DNA of 47,478 nt from an uncultured Lachnospiraceae bacterium (lineage in GTDB: Bacteria; Bacillota; Clostridia; Lachnospirales; Lachnospiraceae). The notes beneath the pieces were generated by a model, which saw only the letters and a program-made list of their open reading frames with translations, ran no database searches and had not been told where the DNA came from. This document shows, piece after piece, positions 8,358-17,689 of the stretch (position 1 is its first letter; every line of letters starts with the position of its first letter). The stretch covers positions 1-47,478 of the forward strand of contig CANPZI010000020.1 of the NCBI GenBank assembly GCA_947588995.1. The letters run 5' to 3'. Position numbers and translations under genes: made by a program.

Positions 8358-11147
8358 TCAAACAAAATAGCGCGTCAGCGTGTCAAGCGGCAGAGTCTGC
8401 GCAGGCCGGAACTGATCCGAGGCGGCGTACTCTGCCAGTTTTTTTAACAGAAAACGGCAGACAAAAGAATCGCTCGTAAGAAGCGGCGCCGTGCAGACTA
8501 ACAGACGGCCCGCGCCCACGGCAGCTTCAAATATATTCGCCAGACTGTGGTTCCTTTCACAGTTGTCGATCGTCCGCACGATGGGTTCAATCCCCGTGCC
8601 GTCCACAATCAGGCAGCGCGAGGAAGATACGATGTCATACCACGGTGCGGTGGAGTAGGTCTCCGACGGAAATCCCGCGAGGGCGGGGTGGGCATTGTCG
8701 ATCAGAAGCCCCAGCGTACCCACGGGCAGCGGTTTGTTCATGGAACGCGAGATGGCGCTGAACATGGGATAGTTCCAGAAATCCGTGCAGTAAGTGCCCT
8801 CCAGCGAATATTCTTCCCTGACTGATTCCGGCACAAAAAGCACACGGCGTCCGGCCAGGAGATTTGCCGCGGCCTCGTCCCAGGAGGCAGTCACGGTCAG
8901 ATGACCGGGAACGGTAAATGCCGTGTCACAGGGGAATATCCATAAGTCATAACGGTTCTCCAGACAGCCGCAGGTCAGCGAGAGGACAGCCTTGTGAGCC
9001 TCAGCGACGGGCGGAAGAGAAAAAGAAGTCTCCCCGAGGGTGAACACGCCGCCGCCAAACGGGCCCTCGGCATATAGGGTATCTTCCGCGATACATGTCT
9101 TCCCGTCTCCGGTCAGAAGACGGACCGACACTTTCACATCCCTGTCCGGCTCGGCCGCATACTGGTAAAGTTTTACGCCCACGCGCAGAGTTTCCCCGCC
9201 CTGAAAGACGAAGCGGTCCATACAGCCGAGCAGCACCCTGTCGTTACAGAAAGAGCGCCATTCTTCGGCAGACATCAGGCCTTTGTTTTCCATAAAAGAA
9301 TTCAGGATGCCGACCGTCGCGCCGCCCTGTCCCGGAAAATCCTGCAGATCAAGGAGCTGAAACCCCGACAGCGCGTCGGTGCGCAGAGCGGCTTCGATTT
9401 CCCGCCGGTAACACTCCGCGGCGAATCTGCCGGAAGCGCTGAAATACCGTTTGGCCAGATGGCTCAGACCGGCGTCGCCGAGGCGCCGGCAAAAAAGTTC
9501 CAGATGATACGGTTTGAGTACCCCCGTATATTTTGGAATTTCCCGATAGTCCGGGTATATGAAATACTGTCCGATCTCATGGGAGACGACAGGTATATCG
9601 CAAATCAATTCTTCTGTCTCTTCGGCCGAAACCGATTTCGTGCCGGTCCCGTATTGAATCTGTATGCTTTTTTCAGGCGTGTTTTCAGCAGGCGTTTTTC
9701 CGCTGACCGTCTCATCGACCGGAGAATTGTCCGCGGCTGCGGCTGTCGCATCTGTGCCGCCGCCTGGAAGAATCGCACTGTCATAGCAATAGGAGGATTC
9801 CGGCGCCGTGGTCTGTATGTGCCCCAGAGGCGCGTCGCACATCGCATAGGAGCCGCGGATCAGGCGATTGGCGGCAAAGCGTACGCCGACGAAAAAGTCG
9901 TCGTTCGGCACTGTGCGGGGGACGAATTGAAAATTGTTGGAGCCCTGTGTGTACAACGGCCGGGGATCATGGCGCTTGTAGTCTCCCAGTATGTCGTTTA
10001 ACCGCTCATGGCTGCCCCAGAGTTCGTTCCCCAGGGACAGGGCAAAGAAAGAGGGGTGATTGGCATAGCTGTCCAGAATGCGGAAGCCTTCTTCGATCAG
10101 GTAAAGCTGTCCCTCGTCAGGCGTCTCCTCTATCGTTCCCCAGAACGGCAGTTCCGGCTCGAGATAGATTCCCATCTCATCCGCCGCGGCGAACGCCGCT
10201 TCCGGCGGACAGCAGGTGTGGAAACGGTAGTGGTTGATCCCGTATTCGCGGGAAGCGGCGAATAGATTGCGCCAGCTGTTTGTGTCCGTGGGGGCGGCGC
10301 CGGTCAGCGGGAACAGCATGCCGTCATGTTTCCCGCGCAGAAAGATGCGGCGGCCGTTCCGCTTAAGCTTCCTGCCGTCCGCCGTATAGCTGCCCAGGCC
10401 GAAAGGAATCTGCTGCGTGTCTTCTCCGCAGGTAAGATACAGGGTATAGCTGACAGGATTGTGCTCATCCCACAGCGAAGCGCCCGCCATCTCATAGGTA
10501 AACGAGGGATTGTTCTCGGTCAGAAGTGCCGTGGTTTCAGGAAAACCATCCACGCGGGCAGTGATTTCAAGACTGCTGCAGCCGACGAGCGTTCCGCGGA
10601 CGGTGACGCGGTTTCCGGCTGTGTCGGAGAAGATTCTGACGTTTTCCAGCCGTCTGCGGCTTCTGTACTCAAGATAGAGGCCGCCCGTGATACCCAGCCA
10701 GTTTGTCTGGGTGTCCGGCGAGGTCATATGCCCTCCCGGAACGGGACAGGTGACATTGTCGATCACGATCAGGATTTCCGTCTCGCCGCCGCTTAGCAGA
10801 GCGGTGATGTCATATCTGTGCGGCGTACACAGGCTGTTCTCAGAACCGGCGTATGCGCCGTTGATCCACAGGCGGCTTGCGCGGGTGCGTTCCATGACCA
10901 AAAATACGTCGCAGTCCGCCGCGCGTGGTGAGAGGCGCACGGTGCGGCGATACGCGGCATAGCCCTCAAACAGGCGCGGATCGGTCAGAGAGCCGTCATT
11001 TCGCGCCCCCGTAAGAGGGGATTTCGCCTCCTGAGATACCGTGGAGGGCAGACGGATGGTGTCATGAAACTCGGCGTGCCGGCACAGTTCTTTACCGCCC
11101 AGGCAGAATTCCCATTCTTTGTCGGTCAGATCAATGATTTCTGTCAT
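8358..11147 (-). CDS. Glycoside hydrolase family 2 protein (cytoplasmic)
   Basis: A 929-residue enzyme with the GH2 order: jelly-roll sugar-binding domain (about 1-180, EWEFCLGGKELCRHAEFHDT onward), an immunoglobulin-like domain, and a TIM barrel. LSLGNELWG (near residue 374) holds the Asn-Glu acid/base pair, and VVSHEIGQY (near 524) holds the likely nucleophile Glu. There is no signal peptide, so it should trim imported oligosaccharides in the cytoplasm. The exact sugar (beta-mannoside, galactoside or glucuronide) cannot be told. An Ala/Thr/Glu-rich low-complexity insert of about 45 residues lies between the catalytic motifs. The start at 11147 is set by GGGAGGAAAC just upstream; the frame could extend 21 codons further. 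It is divergent from the GH26 gene. Confidence 0.85.
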   Translation of the reverse strand: MTEIIDLTDKEWEFCLGGKELCRHAEFHDTIRLPSTVSQEAKSPLTGARNDGSLTDPRLFEGYAAYRRTVRLSPRAADCDVFLVMERTRASRLWINGAYAGSENSLCTPHRYDITALLSGGETEILIVIDNVTCPVPGGHMTSPDTQTNWLGITGGLYLEYRSRRRLENVRIFSDTAGNRVTVRGTLVGCSSLEITARVDGFPETTALLTENNPSFTYEMAGASLWDEHNPVSYTLYLTCGEDTQQIPFGLGSYTADGRKLKRNGRRIFLRGKHDGMLFPLTGAAPTDTNSWRNLFAASREYGINHYRFHTCCPPEAAFAAADEMGIYLEPELPFWGTIEETPDEGQLYLIEEGFRILDSYANHPSFFALSLGNELWGSHERLNDILGDYKRHDPRPLYTQGSNNFQFVPRTVPNDDFFVGVRFAANRLIRGSYAMCDAPLGHIQTTAPESSYCYDSAILPGGGTDATAAAADNSPVDETVSGKTPAENTPEKSIQIQYGTGTKSVSAEETEELICDIPVVSHEIGQYFIYPDYREIPKYTGVLKPYHLELFCRRLGDAGLSHLAKRYFSASGRFAAECYRREIEAALRTDALSGFQLLDLQDFPGQGGATVGILNSFMENKGLMSAEEWRSFCNDRVLLGCMDRFVFQGGETLRVGVKLYQYAAEPDRDVKVSVRLLTGDGKTCIAEDTLYAEGPFGGGVFTLGETSFSLPPVAEAHKAVLSLTCGCLENRYDLWIFPCDTAFTVPGHLTVTASWDEAAANLLAGRRVLFVPESVREEYSLEGTYCTDFWNYPMFSAISRSMNKPLPVGTLGLLIDNAHPALAGFPSETYSTAPWYDIVSSSRCLIVDGTGIEPIVRTIDNCERNHSLANIFEAAVGAGRLLVCTAPLLTSDSFVCRFLLKKLAEYAASDQFRPAQTLPLDTLTRYFV

Positions 11148-11245
11148 ATTGTTTCCTCCCCGTTTCGCGTTATCGCACTTATCTGCATCTTTGTTTCGGA
11201 GCGCTCGCAAGGTTGCAGGAACATATCTTCATGATTGTTCACACT

Positions 11246-11251
11246 ATTATA
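11246..11251 (-). promoter_or_regulatory. Candidate -10 element for the GH2 gene
   Basis: Read on the minus strand this is a perfect TATAAT about 100 bases before the GH2 start codon. The matching -35 region is poor (about TTCCTC), so activation by a regulator is possible. Confidence 0.35.
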
Positions 11252-11355
11252 CTACGAACCGATACGGAGAGGAAATATGGTAATTTTTATATTGTATAGA
11301 TTATGAAAAATCATAGATTGTATTAAAAATGCACAAATGTATATATGTATACAAC

Positions 11356-11384
11356 TTGTAATTTGGTACTTTTTGCGTTATAAT
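11356..11384 (+). promoter_or_regulatory. Promoter of the GH26 / transporter array
   Basis: TTGTAA (11356-11361) and TATAAT (11379-11384) are 17 bases apart, inside the unusually AT-rich 313-base divergent region (11148-11460) between GH2 and GH26. Apart from this promoter, the GH2 -10 candidate and an inverted repeat at 11410-11437, I see nothing else in this gap. Confidence 0.65.
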
Positions 11385-11409
11385 AATCTCAGTTTGAGTG
11401 TAAAAGTGT

Positions 11410-11437
11410 ATTCTCAAAATGTATACTTTTTGAGAAT
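11410..11437. promoter_or_regulatory. Perfect 10-bp inverted repeat in the GH26 leader
   Basis: ATTCTCAAAA (11410-11419) and TTTTGAGAAT (11428-11437) are perfect reverse complements around an 8-base spacer. The repeat lies about 25 bases after the -10 box, in the 5' untranslated region just before the start of GH26. It could be a repressor operator or an RNA hairpin that hides the ribosome site. Confidence 0.6.
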
Positions 11438-11460
11438 GGCGGGGAGAACAGACGGGACAG

Positions 11461-12966
11461 ATGAGCAGATATACAGAGCAGATGTTTTCTGCATTGACGC
11501 TTGCCGCGGCGCTTTGCCTGACCGGCTGCGGAGCCGGCGCAGCGTCTACGGACGAACGCGCGGAGGAGGAATTTGAATCGGTGCAGATCGGTGAATATGA
11601 GGCCGAAGATGCCGCGTTCACAGGGCATGTACATAAGGATACGGGCACGTCGGGCTACAGCGGCACGGGCTATGCCACGGGATTCGAGGAGGACGGCGAC
11701 AGCTGTGTCTTTTCCGTGCAGATACCCGAGGACGGGTTCTATGATCTGCGGTTTTACAGCACAGGGGACAGCTATAAAGAAAATTATGTGAGTGTGGACG
11801 GCGAGGCCGCAGGCTCGCTGGTCACGGAGTCGGCGCAGTTCGATGTCTCCTCTGTCGAGCGGGTATATATGGCGGCCGGGGATCATGAGATTGCCGTTGC
11901 AAAGTACTGGGGGTGGATTGATTTGGACAGACTGCAGATTGTCACGGCAGAGCCGATAGATCCCGGCATCTACGAGATCCCCGCGAAACTGTGCAACGCC
12001 GATGCCTCGGAGGAAGCGAAACGCCTCATGAGTTATCTGTGCGACAACTACGGTACAAAGATCCTGTCGGGGCAGTATTGTGACAGCGGCCCCGCCGGCA
12101 AGGAGATACAGGTCGTCAAAAAAGTCACCGGCAAGACGCCCGCGATACTCGGACTGGATCTGATCGAATACTCCCCGTCCAGAGCAGAGCACGGCAGCGA
12201 CAGCAGCGCGACGCAGTTTGCCGTCAAGCAGTGGGAAGACGGCGGTATCGTCACATTCTGCTGGCATTGGAACGCACCGTCCAAATATCTGACGGGCGAG
12301 TGGTATAAAGGGTTTTATACGGACAGCACCAATATTGATCTGGCGGCGATTATGGACGGCAGGGACGAAGAGGGTTACGAACTGCTAATGCAGGATATCG
12401 ACGCCATAGCGCAACAGCTGACGATCCTTAGGGATGCCGGCGTGCCGGTGCTGTGGAGACCGCTGCACGAAGCTTCCGGCGGCTGGTTCTGGTGGGGCGC
12501 TTCAGGCGCCGAAGCCTATAAGAAGCTGTATGTGCTTCTGTATGACAGGCTGACGAACGAATACGGCCTCAACAATCTGATATGGGTCTGGAACGGTCAG
12601 GATGCCGAATGGTACCCGGGTGACGAATATGTGGACATCATAGGCGAGGACATCTATCCCGGTGAACATGTCTATACTTCACAAGTCAACAAATATCTTC
12701 AGGCGGTGCGCTACACAGATCCTCCCAAAATGGTCGTCCTGTCCGAGAACGGCTGCGTGCCCGATCCCGATCTGATGGTGCGGGACGGCGCCATGTGGGG
12801 CTTCTGGTGTACCTGGGGAGGCGAATTTGCCGCCAAGGATATGGCGATTTTTTCCTACAATGATCAGTATACGCAGGAGGATGCGCTGAAACGGTTCTAC
12901 GACAACGATGCCGTGATCACGCTGGAGGATATCCCGGATCTATCCGCCTATCCGATTCGCGAATAG
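11461..12966 (+). CDS. GH26 endo-beta-1,4-mannanase, CBM35-like domain, lipoprotein
   Basis: A 501-residue enzyme anchored to the outer face of the membrane. A short signal peptide ends in the lipobox LTGC (Cys at residue 22-23). Residues about 43-165 form a CBM35-like carbohydrate-binding beta-sandwich (YEAEDAAFTG, VQIPEDGFYDLRFYS, HEIAVAKYWGWIDLDRLQI). The GH26 barrel follows: LSGQYCDSG, the acid/base Glu337 in LWRPLHE, VWNGQDAEWYPGDEYVDIIG, and the nucleophile Glu429 in VVLSENGC. GH26 enzymes mostly cut beta-mannan; a few cut xylan or mixed glucan, so the substrate is inferred. It is the first gene of the plus-strand array that carries two ABC importers. The ribosome site for ATG 11461 is weak; ATG 11482 is an alternative. 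Confidence 0.9.
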   Translation: MSRYTEQMFSALTLAAALCLTGCGAGAASTDERAEEEFESVQIGEYEAEDAAFTGHVHKDTGTSGYSGTGYATGFEEDGDSCVFSVQIPEDGFYDLRFYSTGDSYKENYVSVDGEAAGSLVTESAQFDVSSVERVYMAAGDHEIAVAKYWGWIDLDRLQIVTAEPIDPGIYEIPAKLCNADASEEAKRLMSYLCDNYGTKILSGQYCDSGPAGKEIQVVKKVTGKTPAILGLDLIEYSPSRAEHGSDSSATQFAVKQWEDGGIVTFCWHWNAPSKYLTGEWYKGFYTDSTNIDLAAIMDGRDEEGYELLMQDIDAIAQQLTILRDAGVPVLWRPLHEASGGWFWWGASGAEAYKKLYVLLYDRLTNEYGLNNLIWVWNGQDAEWYPGDEYVDIIGEDIYPGEHVYTSQVNKYLQAVRYTDPPKMVVLSENGCVPDPDLMVRDGAMWGFWCTWGGEFAAKDMAIFSYNDQYTQEDALKRFYDNDAVITLEDIPDLSAYPIRE

Positions 12967-12990
12967 CCGCCGGCCATAAGGAGGAGAACT

Positions 12991-13635
12991 GTGTTTGGAA
13001 AGTTATTTGCCTATGACGGCAAAGTCGTGGGCTTTCTGAACAAAATGGGGGAGATCATCCTTTTAAATATTGTCTTTCTCCTGTGCTGTATCCCGGTTGT
13101 GACGACAGGTCCGGCGCTTACTTCGTTTTACTATGCCATGATCAAGAGCGTGCGGCGGGAGAGGGGCGGCCCGGTGCAGGAATTTTTCCGCTCCATGAAG
13201 AGGACGCTTGCGAGGGGAATCCTGCTTACGGTGGCGATCTTTCTGTGGACGGCGCTTCTGTATCTGGGAATTCGGACCGCCGGGGAGGCGGCAGGCGGCG
13301 GTGTGACGTTCACCCTCGCGCTGTACGATGTGGCCGCGGTTCTCAGCGGGTGTATTCTGATCTATATCTTCCCCGTTTTTTCGCGGTTCGATATGAAACT
13401 GTCCGGCATTGTGAAGCTGGCGTTCGTGATGAGCATACGCTACTTCCCGTTCACGGTCGTCATCGCGGCGGTCAGCACACTGCTCGGCTGGCTTCTGCTC
13501 TATGAACTGCCGGCTGCCTGCATCCTGGTGGTGCCGGGAATCTGGTGTTATCTGATCACTTATATGATGGAAAAAGCGCTGCTGCACTATATGCCCAAGG
13601 CCGAACCGGGCGGCGAGCAGTGGTATGATGCATAA
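12991..13635 (+). CDS. YesL family protein (DUF624), first copy
   Basis: A 214-residue membrane protein with about five hydrophobic segments. The opening (LFAYDGKVVGFLNKMGEIIL, then NIVFLLCCIPVVTTGPALTS) and the FYYAMIKSVRRERGG loop are typical of YesL/DUF624. The family is found almost only in polysaccharide-uptake loci of Bacillota and its biochemical role is unknown; assistance to the ABC permeases or to membrane assembly is a guess. It starts with GTG 12991 behind AAGGAGGAG. A second copy closes the array at 28894. Confidence 0.9.
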   Translation: MFGKLFAYDGKVVGFLNKMGEIILLNIVFLLCCIPVVTTGPALTSFYYAMIKSVRRERGGPVQEFFRSMKRTLARGILLTVAIFLWTALLYLGIRTAGEAAGGGVTFTLALYDVAAVLSGCILIYIFPVFSRFDMKLSGIVKLAFVMSIRYFPFTVVIAAVSTLLGWLLLYELPAACILVVPGIWCYLITYMMEKALLHYMPKAEPGGEQWYDA

Positions 13636-13729
13636 ATGGAAATCAAATCCCCCGCGGCAGGCACGTCCGCTTGGCTCGCTGCTCGCGGGAATAAAACATA
13701 CGGTTGCGGTATAGAAAGCGAGGTAAAAG

Positions 13730-16720
13730 ATGAGACATACTGGCGGCGGGAAAAAAGCGTTGTCAATCTTTCTGACGGCGGGCATGGTGGCGGTGATGCT
13801 TGGTGCGTCACAGACACCCTCTTACGCGCAGACCAATCTGAGCATGGACGACTATGACGATATCATAGATTCCTACTCGGTGGACGGTTCTGTTCCGAAT
13901 TACCGGGATTATGTGTCTCAGTTTGACGCGGTATATCCCGATGCCGAGATCAGTGTCGGCGCGGAGGCGTGCGTGCGCTACGAGGAGAGCGACGAGGCGG
14001 CGGAGCCGGAGTTCTATACGGATTACGAGGGTATGTCGGGCGACAGCATCTACACGAGCGAGGATTCCCTGACGGAATTTACGGTCAATGTGAAAGAAGC
14101 CGGATTCTATACCCTGTCCGTCGAATATTTTCCGATCGCCGGCAAGAATTCCGATATCGAGCGGAGCATTTTTATCGACGGCGCGCTGCCCTACAGCGAA
14201 CTGGCGCTGATCGATTTTTACCGCATCTGGAAATTTGATGTGAACGAGGGCGCGGACGAAAGCGGTTCCGCACGCTATCTGTGGGAAAAAGACAACCAGG
14301 GCAACGACAACCGGCCGAGCATGGTCGAGACGCCGGAATGGGTTACCTCCTACGTCTATGACAGCGACGGCCATATCACTTCGCCGCTGTCTGTCTATCT
14401 GACCGAGGGAGAGCATACCGTATCGCTTCTCTCCCTGAAAGAGCCGATGCTCATTCACAGACTGATTCTGGGCAGGGCGGCGCAGACGGCTCCCTACGCG
14501 GAAGTCAAGGCGGCATGGGATGCGGTCGGCGCGCAGGAGACGTCGGGCCAGAGAATCTGTATTGAGGGTGAGAACGCCACGAGAACGTCCTCACAGATGT
14601 TGTATCCGATACAGGATCAGTCGTCGCCGGCCGTGTCTCCCTCCAGCGCCAAAGAACTTCTCAACAATACCATCGGCGGCAATTCCTGGCGGCTGGTCGG
14701 GCAGTGGATTGAGTGGGACTTTGATGTGCCGGAGAACGGCTATTACCATATTTCTCTGTACGACTGTCAGAATTATGTGCGGGGTATCTATGTGTCCCGC
14801 AGAATCTCCATCGACGGCGTGGTGCCGTTTTCCGAGATGGAGAATTACGGTTTCCGGTATGCCCAGAGCTGGCGCGAGGATGTCCTCGCAGACGAGGCCG
14901 GCACGCCCTATTCTTTCTATCTGGAAGCGGGGCATCACACGATACGCATGGAGGCGGTGCTGGGCGATTTCGCGGATATTGTCAGCAGAGTGCAGGACAG
15001 CGTGAAGCAGCTCAACAGCATCTACCGGGAAATCATCAAGATCACCGGCGTCGCGCCGGATACCTACAGAGATTATCAGATCGCCAGATCTCTTCCGAAT
15101 CTGGAGGGAGAGTTGATTGCGGTGCGCGATCAGCTGGACGGCGCAATCACGGATATGGAGGCCTTGACCGGCAGAAATTCCGATAAGCTGACGGTGCTTT
15201 TGACGATGCGCGACCAGTTAAACGACCTGATCGAGGACGAAGAGTATTTCGTGCGGGTCGTCGGTTCCTATAAGATCAATGTCCGCGCCTGCGGTAACTG
15301 GGTCAGCACGATCGCTGACCAGCCGCTCGCGGTGGACCGTATCAATATCACTTCACAGGACGTGGATATCGACTATGCGCATGACTCTTTCTTCAGCAGA
15401 GTCGGCTACGAGTGCAAGCGACTGTTTTATTCTTTCCTTATCGATTACAACCAGATCGGCAACGTCATCGAGCCGGCCGGTGAGAGCGACGCGCTGACGC
15501 TCTGGATCGGTTCGGGGCGTGATCAGGCCAATGTCATCAAGGCGATGATCGACGAGGATTTCACCAACCGGTACGGCATCAGCGTCAATGTACAGCTGGT
15601 TGACATGAATACGCTGCTGCGCGCCGAGCTGGCGGGAGAGGGCCCTGATGTGGCGATCCAGGTGGCCAACACCAACGGTATCGCCGGAGCGGTGCTCAAT
15701 ACGGGCAACGATACGCCCGTCAATTACGGTATCCGCAATGCGGTGCTGGACTTAAGCAGATTTGACGATCTGGATGAGGTGACGTCCCGGTTCTCGGAGG
15801 CGGCGATGGTGCCGTTTCAGTTTGGCGGCGCTACCTACGCGCTGCCGGAGACGACGACTTTCCCCGTTATGTTCTACCGCCGGGATATTCTGTCGGAGCT
15901 TGGCATGGAGGTGCCGGAGACGTGGGATGATGTGAAAGTGGCGATGGCGGTTCTGTCCAAGAACCAGATGGAATTCGGTATGCTCCCCAGCGAACAGATT
16001 TTTGCCATGTTTTTATACCAGAACGGCGGCGCCTATTACAGCGAAGACGGCTCGAGATCGGCGCTGGACTCCGATATCGCCATCAATACGTTCAAGGAAT
16101 ACTGCGAATATTACACGGATTACAAGCTGGATAAGGCGACCAGCGTAGAAGAGAGGTTCCGTACGGGCGAGTGCCCGATTATCATAGCCGACTATACGAT
16201 CTACAACAATCTGGTCGTCTCGGCGCCCGATATCGCTGGCCTGTGGAGTTTTGCTCCCGTCCCGGGCACGGTGCAGGAGGACGGCACGGTAGATCACAGC
16301 ACGGGATGCACGGGTCTCGCCAGCATCATCATGGCGGATACGGAGCAGCCTGACGAGTGCTGGGAGTTTTTGAAATGGTGGAATTCCGCCGACGTACAGA
16401 TCAAATACGGCCGCGAGATGGAGAGCCTGATGGGGTCCGCGGCGCGTGTGCCGGTGGCGAATCTGGAAGCTTTCGAGAATATGCCGTGGCCGGTCAATGA
16501 CCAGCGGGCGTTAAAAGAAGCGTTTGCCTGGGCGCGCGGGATACCGCAGGTGCCGGGCGGCTACTACTCGTGGCGCAATGTCAACAATGCCTTTTACACG
16601 GTCACCACGGAGACGGATACCGCGTCCCCGAGGGAGGAACTGACGGATAAGGTCATTTACATCAACGCGGAGATCGACTATAAGCGGCAGGAGCTTGGCT
16701 TGCCGTTGGCGCAGGATTAG
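13730..16720 (+). CDS. Extracellular solute-binding protein fused to two carbohydrate-binding-like domains
   Basis: A 996-residue protein, about twice the usual binding-protein length. A signal peptide ends near residue 34 (PSYAQT), with a signal peptidase I look and no lipobox Cys. Residues about 75-250 and 275-418 are two beta-sandwich domains resembling CBM6/CBM35 (FTVNVKEAGFYTLSVEYFPI with EGEHTVSLLSL; WDFDVPENGYYHISLYDCQN with EAGHHTIRMEAV). A mostly helical linker follows to about 580. Residues 585-990 are a family 1 sugar-binding protein (LTLWIGSGRDQANVIKAMID, GPDVAIQVAN, FPVMFYRRDILSELGMEVPE). GAGGTAAAAG precedes ATG 13730. The two permeases follow directly, so it should deliver a glycan to them. 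Its mode of attachment to the cell is unclear. Confidence 0.88.
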   Translation: MRHTGGGKKALSIFLTAGMVAVMLGASQTPSYAQTNLSMDDYDDIIDSYSVDGSVPNYRDYVSQFDAVYPDAEISVGAEACVRYEESDEAAEPEFYTDYEGMSGDSIYTSEDSLTEFTVNVKEAGFYTLSVEYFPIAGKNSDIERSIFIDGALPYSELALIDFYRIWKFDVNEGADESGSARYLWEKDNQGNDNRPSMVETPEWVTSYVYDSDGHITSPLSVYLTEGEHTVSLLSLKEPMLIHRLILGRAAQTAPYAEVKAAWDAVGAQETSGQRICIEGENATRTSSQMLYPIQDQSSPAVSPSSAKELLNNTIGGNSWRLVGQWIEWDFDVPENGYYHISLYDCQNYVRGIYVSRRISIDGVVPFSEMENYGFRYAQSWREDVLADEAGTPYSFYLEAGHHTIRMEAVLGDFADIVSRVQDSVKQLNSIYREIIKITGVAPDTYRDYQIARSLPNLEGELIAVRDQLDGAITDMEALTGRNSDKLTVLLTMRDQLNDLIEDEEYFVRVVGSYKINVRACGNWVSTIADQPLAVDRINITSQDVDIDYAHDSFFSRVGYECKRLFYSFLIDYNQIGNVIEPAGESDALTLWIGSGRDQANVIKAMIDEDFTNRYGISVNVQLVDMNTLLRAELAGEGPDVAIQVANTNGIAGAVLNTGNDTPVNYGIRNAVLDLSRFDDLDEVTSRFSEAAMVPFQFGGATYALPETTTFPVMFYRRDILSELGMEVPETWDDVKVAMAVLSKNQMEFGMLPSEQIFAMFLYQNGGAYYSEDGSRSALDSDIAINTFKEYCEYYTDYKLDKATSVEERFRTGECPIIIADYTIYNNLVVSAPDIAGLWSFAPVPGTVQEDGTVDHSTGCTGLASIIMADTEQPDECWEFLKWWNSADVQIKYGREMESLMGSAARVPVANLEAFENMPWPVNDQRALKEAFAWARGIPQVPGGYYSWRNVNNAFYTVTTETDTASPREELTDKVIYINAEIDYKRQELGLPLAQD

Positions 16721-16735
16721 GGAAGGGGGACGAAC

Positions 16736-17689
16736 ATGAATCAGGCAGTGGCAACAAGCGCACAACCCACACAGCTCTTGGAAGTCAACAGACGACAGAA
16801 GAGCCTGCGCTATAATATTAAGCGCAACAGAGAAATCTATCTGATGATGGCGCCGTACTTTATTTTATTCTTTCTGTTTACGGTGCTTCCGGTGGTGGTG
16901 TCCATCTTCCTCAGCTTTACCTATTTCAACATGCTGGAGATGCCCACTTTTATCGGCTGGCAGAACTATATCAAACTCTTCCTGGAGGATGATATCTTCC
17001 TGGTGTCCTTAAAAAATACGCTGATCTTTGCGGTGATCACAGGCCCGATCAGCTATATCCTGTGCCTCTTGTTCGCCTGGATTATCAATGAGTTCCACGG
17101 AAAACTCCGCTCGTTCCTGACGCTGATTTTCTATGCGCCGAGCATCTGCGGCAATGCCTACATGGTGTGGAACCTGATCCTGACGGGCGACCGCTACGGT
17201 TATCTGAACGGTATCCTGATCAAGCTGGGGATTCTGGACGAGCCGATTCTGTGGATGCAGACGGAAAAGTGGATCCTGCCGATCCTGATTGTCGTACAGC
17301 TGTGGCTGTCCCTGGGCACCGGTTTTTTGTCCTTTATCGCCGGACTGCAGACCGTAGATAAGAGCCTCTATGAGGCGGCGGCGCTCGACGGCGTGAAGAA
17401 CCGCTGGCAGGAGCTGTGGTACGTGACCCTTCCGTCCATGAAGCCGCAGCTGATGTTCGGCGCCGTCATGCAGATCACACAGTCATTTGCCGTTGCGGAT
17501 ATCTCGATTCAGCTGGCCGGCAATCCTTCCATCAACTATGCGGGCGCAACCGTGGTGACGCACCTGTTGGACTACGGTTCCACCAGATTTGACATGGGTT
17601 ATGCCTCGGCGATTGCGACGGTTCTGTTCCTGCTGATGGTCGGCACGAACAAACTGGTACAGAAAATGTTAAGGAGGGTTGGCGACTAA
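16736..17689 (+). CDS. Carbohydrate ABC transporter permease A1 (UgpA/LplB type)
   Basis: A 317-residue permease with six predicted membrane segments (the first is YFILFFLFTVLPVVVSIFLS). The cytoplasmic EAA loop, EAAALDGVKNRWQELWYVTL followed by PSMKP, would dock the ATPase. It begins 15 bases after the CBM-fused binding protein, with GGGGG purine-rich sequence before ATG 16736, and overlaps the next permease by one base. Together with the following permease it forms the channel of importer A. Substrate is inferred to be the glycan released by the GH26 enzyme. Confidence 0.92.
   Translation: MNQAVATSAQPTQLLEVNRRQKSLRYNIKRNREIYLMMAPYFILFFLFTVLPVVVSIFLSFTYFNMLEMPTFIGWQNYIKLFLEDDIFLVSLKNTLIFAVITGPISYILCLLFAWIINEFHGKLRSFLTLIFYAPSICGNAYMVWNLILTGDRYGYLNGILIKLGILDEPILWMQTEKWILPILIVVQLWLSLGTGFLSFIAGLQTVDKSLYEAAALDGVKNRWQELWYVTLPSMKPQLMFGAVMQITQSFAVADISIQLAGNPSINYAGATVVTHLLDYGSTRFDMGYASAIATVLFLLMVGTNKLVQKMLRRVGD

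Noticed and set aside
8358..11210. Several long plus-strand open frames inside the GH2 gene (for example 9459-10001, 10326-10796)
   Set aside because: They are shadows of the GC-rich GH2 gene on the other strand: Arg-rich, without ribosome sites and without recognisable domains.
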